Shown in pieces: positions 12,664-23,749 of a DNA stretch of 64,000 nucleotides. Each line of letters starts with the position of its first letter. Positions within the stretch are counted from its first letter, which is position 1. The translations under genes were made by a program, and so were the position numbers. Source of the DNA: Athripsodes cinereus (taxonomy: Eukaryota; Arthropoda; Insecta; Trichoptera; Leptoceridae); contig OX388319.1 in NCBI GenBank assembly GCA_947579605.1, positions 19,233,447 through 19,297,446 on the forward strand, written 5' to 3'. The notes below the pieces were generated by a model. That model had not been told where the DNA came from, did not search any database, and worked only from the letters and a program-made list of their open reading frames with translations.

Positions 12664-13145
12664 TTTCACATGAATACATACATACATACATCTTCTTCCC
12701 CTTGTCCAAGTTGGGTCTGGGGCCCATTGCGCCTAGGTACCTCCTCCAGAGATCCCTGTCCACCGCTGCTTCCAGGACCTCTGGCCACTCCAAACCAAGC
12801 CTTTCAACACACAAGTTTGACACCAGCTGCCCTTGCCAGCTTCTTCTAGGGCGGCCCACCGGTCTTCGCCCTCTCCCACAGCCTTCAACCTTCAAAGATC
12901 TAAGTGGTAGACTGTCTTCTGGCATGCGGAGAACGTGACCCAGCCATCGCAACTGCGACCTCTCTATATGCAGGAGTACTGGTTCCACCTTGAGAACCTC
13001 ACGAACATACGTATTCCTTATACGGTCTCTCAATGACACACCAGCCACTCCCCTGAGGAACCGCATTTCTGCTGCCTGTAACCTTGATCTCACGTTCTCC
13101 GTGAACATCCAAAACTGGTGTCCATATGTGATGAATGCCTTGTGA
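12664..13145 (-). pseudogene. RTE/Rex3-like non-LTR retrotransposon, C-terminal fragment
   Basis: The minus strand encodes about 150 residues with the C-terminal signature of RTE-type reverse transcriptases: FITYGHQFW, RLQAAEMRFLRGVAGVSL, RDRIRN, HIERSQLRWLGHVLRMP and the basic GRRPVGRPRRSW. The homology runs a little upstream of the first ATG, so that ATG is not a start. RT palm and endonuclease are missing (5' truncation). The 3' end carries a (TATG)n tail at 12672-12692. It differs in sequence from the RTE copies at 13.8 and 51 kb and is a separate lineage. Confidence 0.75.
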
Positions 13146-13789
13146 AATATTTTATTTCAAAATATTATCTTAACGCTTTAACGAAAATTGCTAAGCAAAA
13201 GACCTGAAAGACTCATTAACATTAAACAAACATGATATATTATTAACTAAGGCTGAGAAAATTCAGTGAACAACAAAAGATAAAGGGAAGATTTATAAAA
13301 TGAAGTCGTACTTGTTCAAATTATAATCGTTATAATTACTATGAAGTTACCCAGAATACTATATAATATAAATCTCATGAAATATTCTATTTCAAAGACT
13401 TTTTTAGTAGCAATATTATTATTTATATAAATTGCATCATTTTATGGTCCAACGCGACAACAACTTAAATGATTATAAAATTGTACGTCCCGTAGACTCT
13501 TAAAAAGGGTAAAAAAAGCCTGCTACCTTTCTTAGCTTTCTCGGTCGTTGCGGATTATCTCGTTTTAGTATTAATAGAAAGTAGTTACTAATGAATGAAA
13601 TGTACTGCCCTATTCGGAATATTTTTTTCGTCATTTAAATGAATGAAGCAGAAAAAATACTTATTTCGAATATAAAACTTCTCTCAAACTATCAATCTAT
13701 ATTTTGTTGAAATGACTTTATTTCTCGGAGTCCAAGGACTCATATCAATCTAAAGCATCACTGCTTCTCCCATAAATAATATACATACC
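13146..13789. other. Anonymous stretch
   Basis: AT-rich; nothing recognised. Confidence 0.4.
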
Positions 13790-14312
13790 TACATACCATC
13801 ACGCCGCTTCCCTCGCGGGGTAGGCAGAATGGATCGAGCGCCACTTCCTTCTATACTTGCATACATCTTTCGCTTCCGTCACTGTCATACAATTCCTCAT
13901 GCATGCTCTCCTGTTCAATGTGCTCAACACGTGACCGTCCTGTAGGATTTGATTTAAATGATCTTGCCATTTAATCCTCGGACGTCCACGTCTCCGAGCA
14001 CCAATCCTCTCAGCCAAATATATCTTCTTAGTCATTCTGTCCTCATTCATTCTTTCCACGTGCCCAAAACCATCTTAACTTATTTACATTCATCCTTGTT
14101 ATTACACCAACTTTCATTCTACGTTCCTTTCGTATATCACTGTTACGCACTCGATCTCTCAGACTTTTACCACACATCCTTCTCAACGATCTCATTTCAA
14201 CTCCATTTATGCCACTTTCATCCTTCTTTAACCATGTCCACGTCTCACTTGCATACATAAGTGTTGGCACTAAGGTAGCAGAGTGCACCAACCTTTTAGC
14301 TGCGGTGGATAT
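13790..14312 (-). pseudogene. RTE-clade retrotransposon, 5'-truncated C-terminus with frameshift
   Basis: Two overlapping minus frames, split near 14050, together give the RTE C-terminus: LVHSATLVPTLMYASETW, EMRSLRRMCGKSLRDRVRN, then after the shift ERMNEDRMTKKIYLAER, RRRGRPRIKWQDHLNQILQ and ACMRNCMTVTEAKDVCK. The 3' end reads CTGCCTACCCCGCGAGGG, then GCGGCGTGATGGTATG and a TATG-like tail. The 5' junction (CCGCAGCTAAAAGG on the minus strand) is at nearly the same element position as in the 35.45 kb copy. Confidence 0.8.
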
Positions 14313-14409
14313 GTTTTTATTATTATTATTAATTTATTGATCATCATGCATGTTTTATGCGTAGACAATAATTTGCTTGTTATTTTATTTAGTTAACATA
14401 TTTACTTAA

Positions 14410-14538
14410 AAAAAATCGCAGAAAGAATTTGTATGACAGTAACGGAAGCGAAAGATGTATGCAAGAATAGAAGGAAGTGGCGCTCGATCCTTTCTGCCTA
14501 CCCCCGAGGGAAGCGGCGTGATGGTATGTATGTATGTA
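14410..14538 (+). repeat. RTE-clade 3' end fragment
   Basis: The last 130 bp of the same RTE subfamily as 13790-14312 in opposite orientation: TTGTATGACAGTAACGGAAG, GATGTATGCAAGAATAG, TTCTGCCTACCCCCGAGGG, AAGCGGCGTGATGGTATG, then (TATG)n. The two fragments lie tail-away from each other within 700 bp. Confidence 0.75.
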
Positions 14539-17285
14539 AATTAATAATATCAAAGACTTTCTCGCGTGTGAGGTAGTCACAAAACCATTTGCATATTTAT
14601 CGGTGTTGAAAAACTTTATTTAAATCAGAAATCTTTCTAGCATATTAATATCTCTTTAAATCGAAATTCAAATTAATATATCATTATTATTCTTAATATA
14701 TTTATGACTTTTTTCTTCGAATAAAAAAACTTTTGACACATTTAGGTCACAACGAGATTACAGAGGAAAAGCAATCAGTATTTAAATAAAACAAAACTTG
14801 TTATTTTCTTATTCTCAAAATCCGAGGAATTATAATTTTTTGTTGTAGACAATTTTTATTCATAATTCGTACGATCGTTCGGTCTTCGCGGCTACGGAAC
14901 AAATTTCAAGGGGATTTAAAAAAAATATTGTCGTTTTAATCCTCAGAACATAATTCTAATATATTATGGCTGGGTACTTCTTATAGTATTTACGTTCTCT
15001 TAACGCATTACAACAGACATTTTGGAGCATTATCCTTGTATTTTGCCTTCCCATTTTGCATTTTAATAACCTTATTATATTAAATAATAATATCTTCTGT
15101 TTCATTTTTCTTAACAATATTTTGCTTTTTGAAAAAAAGTCAGCGTGGCATTTTCACATACTATTATTTTTAAAAATATTTTTTCCATCCTCTTCTTAAT
15201 CGCCCGTATTTTTCTCATTTATTTTTTCTCATTTATAATTTCTTTGAGTTTTTATTTTTTCAGAAAATATCTTTCGTTTTCTTTAATGTTCACTTTAATC
15301 TAGTATTTGCTACTTTACAAAATTAGGCTAAGAGACGTATACAAACACATGCCAATTTAAATCATTTTATATGTACCTATATAATAAAATACTCGATTAC
15401 ATGTTTTTTATGATAAAAAGAATATTTATAAAAATAAATGATAACGTGAATCTTTACATCGACTCTCTAATTTCATATACCTACATATATTAGATGATTC
15501 ATTTGGCGCCGTTTAATTAATGGAGTATCCATCTTTAGGGCGAAATAATTTGATATTCTAAAAGAACAAGATATATGACGTTAAAGTATTGAAGCGAATA
15601 TATGCTTCTACAAGAAATTATACAAAAAAAATGATCGAGGAATGGAAAAAAATATCACTTCGAACGCGTATTATTTCAAAAAATCTAGAGTTTGAAAAAT
15701 TTCTAGCGTATGTTATCTACTGGATAGTCAATATGATTATCTCTTTTTCTTGTAGGTACTTGTCCCTCATGTTTTAGGATGGTGATAACGGTACATAGGT
15801 GATCCTCTGGGTAATCTCCATCTACCCGTAACTGTCCTGAATCACGTAAAGAGTGCCCAGAACAGAAGATTCTATTGTCTTCTTAATCATATAGTCTTCT
15901 TAACCTAGTTGACGCATACCCACGACTAGTTTCTTCCATGAATCGTTGTGTAAAAATTACTTATTTCTGATAACCGAAAAAATCGTTTATTTTAAGCTTT
16001 TGGTTACATCCTTATGGAGGAAAGAGGTATTAATACATTCGTAGACAAAAGTTTGAGTTATAGAAGGGAACTATATTTGAATATTTTCAATAACTCCCTG
16101 ATTCCTATTGTTCAATTTAGTCGACTCAATTGGAACAAATTGCGTTGGGTATAATCGCTCAATGAAAAAATATGTTAGTTAATAATGTTGCCCAAAAGAG
16201 TTTTAAATTGCGAGAATAATAAAAAATAAGAATAATTAAGTTTTTTTTGTAATCTTACATTATTTATTTTTTAAATATGCCAAGTAACAAATATGATATA
16301 ATTTAATTACCTTGTATATTTTCGATACTCAGGTCAGAAGTTATCATGTTTGTTTACTTTGACGTGTAATTGTATGTTTCAGTTATCATTGTACGATACA
16401 ACATTCAATTACTTTCTTATCAACTACAGTTCGTCCCAATTGCGCTGATGAAATCCGAACGTCATTTCCTAATGTAGTACTGAAGCAAACATTTATTTTA
16501 TGTCGTAAACTTTATGTTGTGATGCAACTTTACAGATGCCTAATTCGATTTCAATTTTAGACAATTTACTCCTACACTAATTTACTTGTATAAATGAAAT
16601 AAATTATTGGCAGTTATTTTTAACAAACATTCGTTTTCCGTGAGAGTCAAATGGATAAAACATTCGTAGGTAGGTAACTCGAGACTCAAATACATACTAG
16701 TTTAAAATAACTTATTCTCAATTATGAATATATGTGTATCAATTTAGGTAAAAGATCAACTATTGTTTGATTAATTTGACATTAATTTACCTACTGACAA
16801 GATAAAAAATGTATTACTTGAGTAATATTTCATAAATAATATCATAGAACGTTACTGAAACCGCTTGTAGCAGGTGTATCGTATGATTTCTGAAGTAATC
16901 TATTTTCGCAACCACGGTATATCGGAATTACATACATACACTGTGGATTGTGAAAATACATTACCTACTTCGTCAAGTATCGTCTCATTTATGGGAAATT
17001 CTTGCACAAATACATCCATAATAAATATTTTCAGATGGTGTGGATGTTAGTAGTAAACAAGTAACACACGATTCTTATCCGCGAGAAATCTGATTGCGGT
17101 CACAATATGTAGCTACATACTGATACTGGGATATAATATCATGTATCAAGTACCTACTTGCCTACTACACAGACTAGCAAACAACATTGCCCTACTGTCA
17201 ATCTTATATCGTATCAATAACTTATTGACAACAAATGAAACAATCTTCCGACAGCTTACTGTGTGAAGAAATACATATTTTTTCA
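14539..17285. other. Long anonymous AT-rich stretch
   Basis: About 2.7 kb without a recognised gene or repeat. Less AT-rich sequence at 15770-15930 could be an old repeat but shows no clear family. Confidence 0.4.
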
Positions 17286-17335
17286 GTTAGATATTTTTCA
17301 ACGGTTCTTGGTGGATGTTCATGTTTAATTAATTG
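17286..17335 (+). repeat. Solo copy of the GACGGTTCTTG-type motif
   Basis: TTTTTCAACGGTTCTTGGTG then GATGTTCATGTTTAATTAA resembles the motif beside the hammerhead foldback elements at 31449-31485, 57247-57292 and, inverted, 47112-47150. No hammerhead arm follows it here; a SINE-P copy begins about 55 bp downstream. Confidence 0.4.
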
Positions 17336-17391
17336 AAATGAAAATTAAAATGAAATGAAAAGTTTTTTATTTCCCTCCTTACAATATATCG

Positions 17392-17669
17392 ATCCCGTGG
17401 AGCACCCGGTATCCCGTGGAGCACCCGGTAAAGAATTGGTCTCCCACTCTTCTGCGTAAGTTTTCGAGTGTCCTGTAAAAGGCAGGTGTTCGAAAAAATT
17501 AATACATTTTACATCTTAAATTCAGCGATGAGGTTTGCCACCCATCCTGAATGTCTTGATTTTATATTGGCACGGAGAGGACAGTTTGCATGTTTCTTAC
17601 ATGCAGCTGGTCTGCTGGCTACCCCATTTGTGGGATATGCCGTGATGGTATAGTATAGTATAGTATATA
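17392..17669 (+). repeat. SINE-P, nearly full-length, with duplicated head
   Basis: One of the best-preserved copies. A 19-bp head unit (ATCCCGTGGAGCACCCGGT) is tandemly duplicated at 17392-17410 and 17411-17429. The body follows: AAAGAATTGGTCTCCCACTC, TTTCGAGTGTCCTGTAAAAG, GGTGTTCGAA, ATGAGGTTTGCCACCCATCC, TTGGCACGGAGAGGACAG and GGCTACCCCATTTGTGGG. It ends GCCGTGATGGTATAG in a (TAGTA)n tail. The 3' end resembles that of the RTE element at 51 kb. GTTCGA is a weak match to a pol III B box; no convincing A box is seen. Confidence 0.85.
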
Positions 17670-17749
17670 TCGATATTTGACAATTATCATATACATTATC
17701 ATGGACATCATACGTATGGTCTTATCAGTTTTTCTTATTATCACACACT

Positions 17750-17965
17750 ATAATGGGCTCCCAATAATGATTCCAGACGAGCGAGCCAGGAGCAGCCCCC
17801 ACAGGGACCAACCAATGGGTAGATTATGTTATTCTTCGTGAAAGCAGAATCCCATATCTGAGAGCCCCCGGCCTGCCCGACCTTGTGCATAACCAATTGA
17901 TCCACGTAAGACAGAGAAATTACACCATCTCACTAGATAGCTCTGTTCTGGGACGGTGATTACAG
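17750..17965 (+). repeat. Unclassified repeat shared with 32466-32530
   Basis: ATAATGGGCTCCCAATAATG, CCAGACGAGCGAGCCAGG and CCCCCACAGGGACCAA recur, inverted, at 32466-32530. The region to about 17965 is distinctly richer in G+C than its surroundings (GAGAGCCCCCGGCCTGCCCG). It is probably an old non-LTR coding fragment, but no protein motif was confirmed. Confidence 0.45.
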
Positions 17966-18198
17966 TATTCCTTCTCAAAAAAATCAACACTACAATAGGT
18001 GGTATAAAATTAAAAAACAGGAAGATTTAGTCTATGGTATAAGAATAAGAATGAGGAAGTAATTATAAATAAACCACTTATATAGTATATTCCACTGCAT
18101 TCCACATATATAGCGCTTTTCTAGGTCATTATCAATCAGGATAAAAAAAATTAAAAGGATCATGTTTTGTTCATGTATATGAGAAGCAAACGGTCATA

Positions 18199-18378
18199 TA
18201 TTCCGTGGAACACCCGGGCATGAATTGGTCTCCCAATATATTTCTTCCTTGAACTTTGTCACCTATCCTGAATTCCTTATATTTTCTGTTGGCACATAGA
18301 AGACAGCTTGCATGTTTATTACACGCAACTGGTCTACTGGCTACCCCGTTTGTAAGATATGCCGTGATGGTATTATAC
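18199..18378 (+). repeat. SINE-P copy with internal deletion
   Basis: Head (TTCCGTGGAACACCCGG, AATTGGTCTCCCA) and 3' part (GTCACCTATCCTGAATT, TTGGCACATAGAAGACAG, TGGCTACCCCGTTTGTAAG, GCCGTGATGGTATTA) are present. About 80 bp between them, including the GTTCGAA segment, is missing. Confidence 0.8.
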
Positions 18379-19059
18379 AGTTTGTAGTTTTCTTATTATA
18401 CAGTAGAAGTCTGTCATTGAGATGAACCTTAATTACATAATATATTACCAAATTTGTTTGACAGACGTATTCATAAATTTACCTATACTGCACAGTTTTC
18501 AAGAATCATTCTCGAATTGTCCAAATCGATTTGAACTTAACTTTTCAAAAGATAAGAAAGTTGTGCTTATTTTTAGCTTATTCAAATATTATGTATACTG
18601 TATACTATGCAGATACTTTGAAAAGTTGACGAAAGAAATTATATGGGTATTCAACGATCCATCAACTTAGTTTTCGATCTAAATGTTAAAAAAATGTGTA
18701 TTCAAAGTTTATTTTCACAAAAAACTTATAATAGTCCAATAATAGAACTTTTAATCAATATTTAGATTTATCTTAAAACTATAAATCACCTTGTTCTTGC
18801 AAATAAATATTAATTGGAATATTTTTTCATTGCATAGGTGATTTAGGTACTTTATACAGTGAGTTGCGCGTTTCAGTGAACAATTTAGTGGAAACAATTC
18901 TATACTAAGATCAAGCTGTTTGATTCACTGTACACTGTACTGAAATCATTTTCACTGTACATTATTTACGAAATAATTTAACATGAATTATACTTACCTG
19001 CAATTTATTCATTTATTTAAGTCAACAGTATAATTAATTTGTTTTGTACTATATTTATT

Positions 19060-19373
19060 GACATTCTAATCATCCTAATTGCATATTATCAAATTATTAT
19101 CTTTCTGATCGGATTTTTTTTTTTATTTTTTTGACATATTCATGCTTGTTTGAATTGATATAATTAATGCAATTTTTTTTATCGTTGACATTTTGTTTCC
19201 TATTGACTTCTTTTGTTTTGCTTTGTCTTTTTTTTATTATTGACTGTTGCTTCATTAATTTTTCACTTCAAATCTATGTAATAATGTATTCTTGACTATT
19301 GTATCTGTTTGTGTTTGTTGTTTGTTATACTGCTTGATTAACATGTAAAAGGCTCACGCCGTGTGTTGTAAAA

Positions 19374-19412
<39 letters not shown>
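19060..19412 (+). repeat. Non-LTR 3'UTR type A with (AAAT)n tail
   Basis: TTAACATGTAAAAGGC followed by CACGCCGTGTGTTGTAAA runs into a clean (AAAT)n tail at 19370-19412. The same end occurs on the minus strand at 60316-60420 and, more diverged, at 63671-63740. This is the usual structure of a 5'-truncated LINE. The T-rich sequence upstream is presumed 3'UTR. Confidence 0.6.
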
Positions 19413-19413
<1 letters not shown>

Positions 19414-19741
19414 GCACTGTGGGTTAGTTTAATCTTCCATACTATACTATGCTAGGTAGCTATGCTTCCATACTACTATGCTATTTTATTTATTAATATT
19501 AATACTTATTTCTGAAATGCAAGTTTCAATAATTGTTTTGCACATGTATCACATGTTTAATTTGTTTTTATTAAAGTATTTTATCTTATCTTATGTATGT
19601 ATGTATTATTATTTATTTATTGTATCTGTGTATTAATTATGTATGTATAAATTAGATTATTTATTTATAAATTTAAAATTTCTTCTCTTTGGGTTCCTAT
19701 ATTTTTAATTATTTCTTTTCTTTTTTTATTATTTTGGGTAG

Positions 19742-19908
19742 GCATAGACCTACTTTTTTTTTTTAAGGTTGACTGGAAGACGTTGCCTAGCAAAAAGTCC
19801 GCCTTTTGGCCAAATTTTGTTAATTGTCACGTTTTGTAATGTTGTATTTTATTGTTTATGTATTTGTGTAAAATTATGGTCAATAAAGTTTTATTTATTT
19901 ATTTATTA
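19742..19908 (+). repeat. Non-LTR 3'UTR type B with (ATTT)n tail
   Basis: GGTTGACTGGAAGACG, AAAAAGTCCGCCTTTTGG, a T-rich tract, then TCAATAAAGTTTTATTTATT. The block GACTGGAAGA...CCGCC...TGT...AATAAA is the 3'UTR layout of common insect LINEs and recurs at 41365 and 45385. The tail directly abuts the 3' end of an opposite-strand SINE-P copy. Confidence 0.6.
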
Positions 19909-20140
19909 TGCTATACCATCATGGCATATCCCACAAGTGGGGTAACCAGCAAGTAAGCTGTGAAATGCAAGCCGTCCTCTCCGTGCCGATATAAAATCAA
20001 GACATTCAGGATGGATGGCAAACCTCATCATTGAATTCAAGATTTACAATTTATTAATTTTCGAACACCTGCCTTTTGCAGGACACTCAAAAACTTACGG
20101 AGAAGAGTGGGAGACCAATTCTTCACCGAGTGCTCCACGG
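19909..20140 (-). repeat. SINE-P, nearly full-length
   Basis: Minus-strand copy from CTATACCATCATGGCATAT to GTGCTCCACGG with all landmarks (CACAAGTGGGGTAACCAGC, CCGTCCTCTCCGTGCC, CATTCAGGATGGATGGC, TTCGAACACCTGCC, GAGTGGGAGACCAATTC). A small deletion in the TGCATG segment shifts the short internal reading frame. Confidence 0.85.
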
Positions 20141-20553
20141 CTTAATCTTCCAACTTTTTATTTTATTTCTAAATACTACCGCTTCTTCACTTTATTTTAT
20201 TTTATTATGTTTTAGTGTTAGGTAATATTGCGGTACCTATACTATAATCGACTGACATCTGTTCGTCATAAATTCAGTGACACAAACCAAAGTGCAATAA
20301 TTTAAAGTATTAAAAAACCACAATTTAAAATTCGAAATAGGTACCTATTTGAGATATATTTAAAATAAACCTACCTTATTTTGTCTTTTAAAAAAAAAAA
20401 CAAAAACCGTTCAATCGTAAGCTAGTTAAATTAATCACCCACATTTACATTGTGTATTAATTAGATGTACAAGAGTTAAATAATAAAATACTCGTAAGTA
20501 ATAATTAATGAATAGATAATTAATAATATTTGTGATTGTATTATTGTATCGTA

Positions 20554-21059
20554 GGTACGACTAGTGTTGTGGAATTCTCAAGAAATAATTTTTCGAGAAA
20601 TTTACCGAGAAATTTTTCGGAGAATTTTTTTTATTTTTTATTTAACAGTATAATAATAATAAATACTTTATTCATTCAATCAATAACAATGTACAAATGT
20701 TGAGACAATTTATCACCAATATGGCTACAATTAATTATGGAAACAAAAAAATGTTAGGTACCGACATAGAAAAAAATGCTAATAACTGATGAAAAATCTT
20801 GATGTTTGACCCCCACATGCCCATATTTAAGTTAGAAATAAATTGCAGGTACATACATGGAAAAAAGTGTTAATAACCTCTGATTCGGGCCTTAATCAGC
20901 CCCACAAATTTTTGGATCAATCAGGTTGGCTGCGAAGGTCATAATACCTACCACTAAGAAAAATTGTGGAGAGAAATTTCTCTTCCATCAGAGGAGAAAT
21001 TCTCGTAGAAATTTCTCGTTCTTTGGAGAATTTTCTCTTCTCACATCACTAGGTACGAC
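20554..21059. mobile_element. hAT-type MITE with 8-bp target duplication
   Basis: The direct repeats GGTACGAC (20554-20561 and 21052-21059) flank a 490-bp element with inverted ends TAGTGTTGTGG (20562) and TCACATCACTA (ending 21051). The subterminal arms are rich in GAGAAATTTCTC-type palindromes on both sides. No transposase; the interior looks like LINE-derived filler near 20640-20890. It shares its TAGTG-TGTG ends with the 9.07 kb MITE but has a different interior. Confidence 0.85.
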
Positions 21060-22470
21060 CAACAGCAGTAGAGGAAGTTAGTAGCATTTACAATTGACAC
21101 GGGCTCAATCGATCAGTTTCTCGATTGTAAACGACGCCGCTGAAAATAAAATAACTGTATCGGGAAACTGTCACGACTGTCAGACGTTTAACGATTATCG
21201 ATTATATTATACTTCTGTCATAAAATTGTATTACTATTATTATTATTTGAATGGTATCATTTTGTTTGTTTTCTATGAAAAAATAATAAATCAACAGCCA
21301 ACATAACAGTGTCATTAAACAAATAATATTTGTATCACGCGTATAATAAATACTCGTATACCTACACAAGTAAACAGTGAGAAATAATCTGATGTATTTC
21401 ATTGATCCTTAACTAATTAATCATCAGTAAACACATGAATATCTATTAGTTTTGTGTTATTTTGTTTTATTTTAATCGCTGTGAGTGTTTAGTTTATTTA
21501 TTTATTTATTAATTTTCAAATTAAGGATTATGAATAAATCATTATGACGAGTGGTGAGTATTCATTTGTTTTATTGTTTTAATCATACGTTAATATTTTT
21601 TTTTATTCATTTCTGTGGACACATTGCAAATTAAATTTTATTTGAATTGAAAGTTTTGATTTAGTTTCAGGTTGGTCGATGATCAATGTTGATCGACCGT
21701 TTTAAATTTAAGTTTGTTTTTTATCTTAATATGATCTAAAGAGTTTCTAAGGATTTAGATTATTTTTTTTTCGTCTTTATTATCATTTTTTCATAAACAC
21801 CCTTTATTGATATGCCATAGCATTGACTTCATAAAAAAAGATATTTTAAATCATCGTAAAACATTCCATCTCCTCAAATTCTTTCGAAAATTACAAAATC
21901 TCTTGAATTTAATTTTAAAAAAATGTTCCATCCATAATAATAAAGCCCTTGTCCTCCTTTTCATTACATCTCTCGAATTTTGTTTTGCTTTCATTTAGAC
22001 TCGAGTAAATGTTTGAACAATTTATTAAAACAAACTTCATAGAAAATATTGTCTTCCTGAACAGTAGTGCCTACTTGAGATAATTTTAGTAAATACACAC
22101 AATGTTTGAAAATATTTCAAGGATCCTAAAAGCTTCAAATTTCTACTAACAGAATTTCTCTCACAGAAGATACTTCTCAAAATTAAAATTTGAGGAATAT
22201 TCACACACTTAAATCGTTCAGCTTTTAAAGTAGGTGTTGAGTAGGTATCTTATTTTAGTTCTTATCATCTCTCCACTGCTAAATAAAAATCTCTTCTAAA
22301 CTTTACAAAAGTTATGATTTAACTCTCTCTGCATCCAATTTTTGTTCCCTGATTGGGATTTTGTCAACCAATATTTCTTGTCCGATTGATGCTTCTTTTC
22401 GCATTCCAGAAATGACATTCAAGGATTAAATACCTATGAAAAGGAGTTAAATTTTTTGATTCTTTCATTC
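21060..22470. other. Anonymous stretch
   Basis: No gene or repeat recognised. Minor ATT runs are present near 21230 and 21490. Confidence 0.4.
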
Positions 22471-22709
22471 ATACCATCGCGCTCACCATGTGAGGTAGCC
22501 AGCAGACTACCATCTTGTAACAAATATACTGGTTGTCCTCTCTGGATTGATAAAAAATGTTCATTAAGTGCGGGTAGCGTGTATCATTGGTGCTTTAAGA
22601 TGTAAAAATGTCACTTTGTGGTGTTTTGTAAATATCTGCCTTCTACAGAACACTTGAAAACTTAGAGTAAAGAGGGGGAAACTATTCTTTACTTGGAGAA
22701 TTTCATAGT
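22471..22709 (-). repeat. SINE-P copy, diverged full length
   Basis: Minus-orientation landmarks in order: ATACCATCGCGCTCACCATG, GTAGCCAGCAGAC, TGTCCTCTCTGGATTGATAA, TTAAGATGTAAAAATGTC, ATATCTGCCTTCTACAGAAC, CTTGAAAACTTAG and TTTACTTGGAGAATTTC. Substitutions are many, so this is an old copy. Confidence 0.7.
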
Positions 22710-23490
22710 ACACGTTTTGAACTTACATAAAAATCATTAAGGTTCAGTTTCTCGGTACCTACCGATACGAAAATACGGCAAGGAGTAGAAACATATAAGT
22801 ACACATATATTATATTAGAAGTGTATGGTATTGAGTATTATTTATATAGTATAGATATCATTATGCTGATTAATGTAGGTATTCAATTACACACAGGTAC
22901 CCACTCACTGTTTTACACAATGTAATACGGGCAGGTAGTATACTCTATGTCTGATTACAACCATTAATAACCAAGTCGGTATAATTGCGATAAAGGTATA
23001 ATATCCATTTGTATGTTGGTATTGTATTTGTATTATCTCGTAGTCTATACAGTCCTTTTCATATTTTTAAATTTTCTCAGTTGTTCTTTTTCACGGATTG
23101 CGATCTAACGCCAAAGAAAATAGAAACGTTTTCATTCCTCGTATACTTAGGTTTGACCATAGAGAAATACGAAATGAATATTTTATTGATATTTCCTTGT
23201 CAAATGAGAGATGTCATTTTAATTTATTTTTTTAATGTGTAAGTTTGTTCTATTTAGAATTTTACCTGTATGTTGAAATAGCAACAATTGTGAAATTTAT
23301 GGACATATAAAATCATATATCCATAATCACTGGACCACCAAAAATGTTATAGGATTTTCTGGTATGTGTGACCATGGAAATTCGATTTTCAAATACAATT
23401 TTATTCCTGGTCGTATATCAATAATATACTAATCTTTATTTTCTGTTTTATGTCATTAACTGTAATTTAATAATAAAAATGACACTTGCC
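22710..23490. other. Anonymous stretch
   Basis: Nothing recognised. A 77-codon plus open stretch at 23009-23242 has no family features. Confidence 0.4.
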
Positions 23491-23493
23491 TAA

Positions 23494-23749
23494 GCCGTGG
23501 AGCGCCCGGCAATGAATTGGTCTCTCAATCTTGTCCGTAAGTTTTCGAGTGTAAAAGTCCTGTAAAAGGCAGGTTGTTCGAAAAATAAAGACTTTTTACA
23601 TATCAAATTTAGCGATGACGTTTGTCACCCATCCTGATTGTTTTACTCTTTTGTTGGCACAGGGAAGACGGATTGCATGTTTTTTACTTGCGGCTGGTCT
23701 GCTTGCTACCGCACTTGTGGGATGTTCCGTGATGTTGTAGTAGTAGCAG
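23494..23749 (+). repeat. SINE-P, nearly full-length
   Basis: GCCGTGGAGCGCCCGGC, ATGAATTGGTCTCTCAATC, TTTTCGAGTG, GTCACCCATCCTGATTG, TTGGCACAGGGAAGACGG, TGCTTGCTACCGCACTTGTG and TTCCGTGATG, ending in a (TAG)n tail. A small AAAGT insertion interrupts the GTGTCCTG segment. Confidence 0.85.

Noticed and set aside
12612..12938. 108-codon plus frame
   Set aside because: Shadow of the minus-strand RTE-like C-terminus.
13958..14260. 100-codon plus frame, and the similar minus frame at 35429-35782
   Set aside because: Both are antisense to RTE C-terminal coding sequence and resemble each other only because the RTE copies do.
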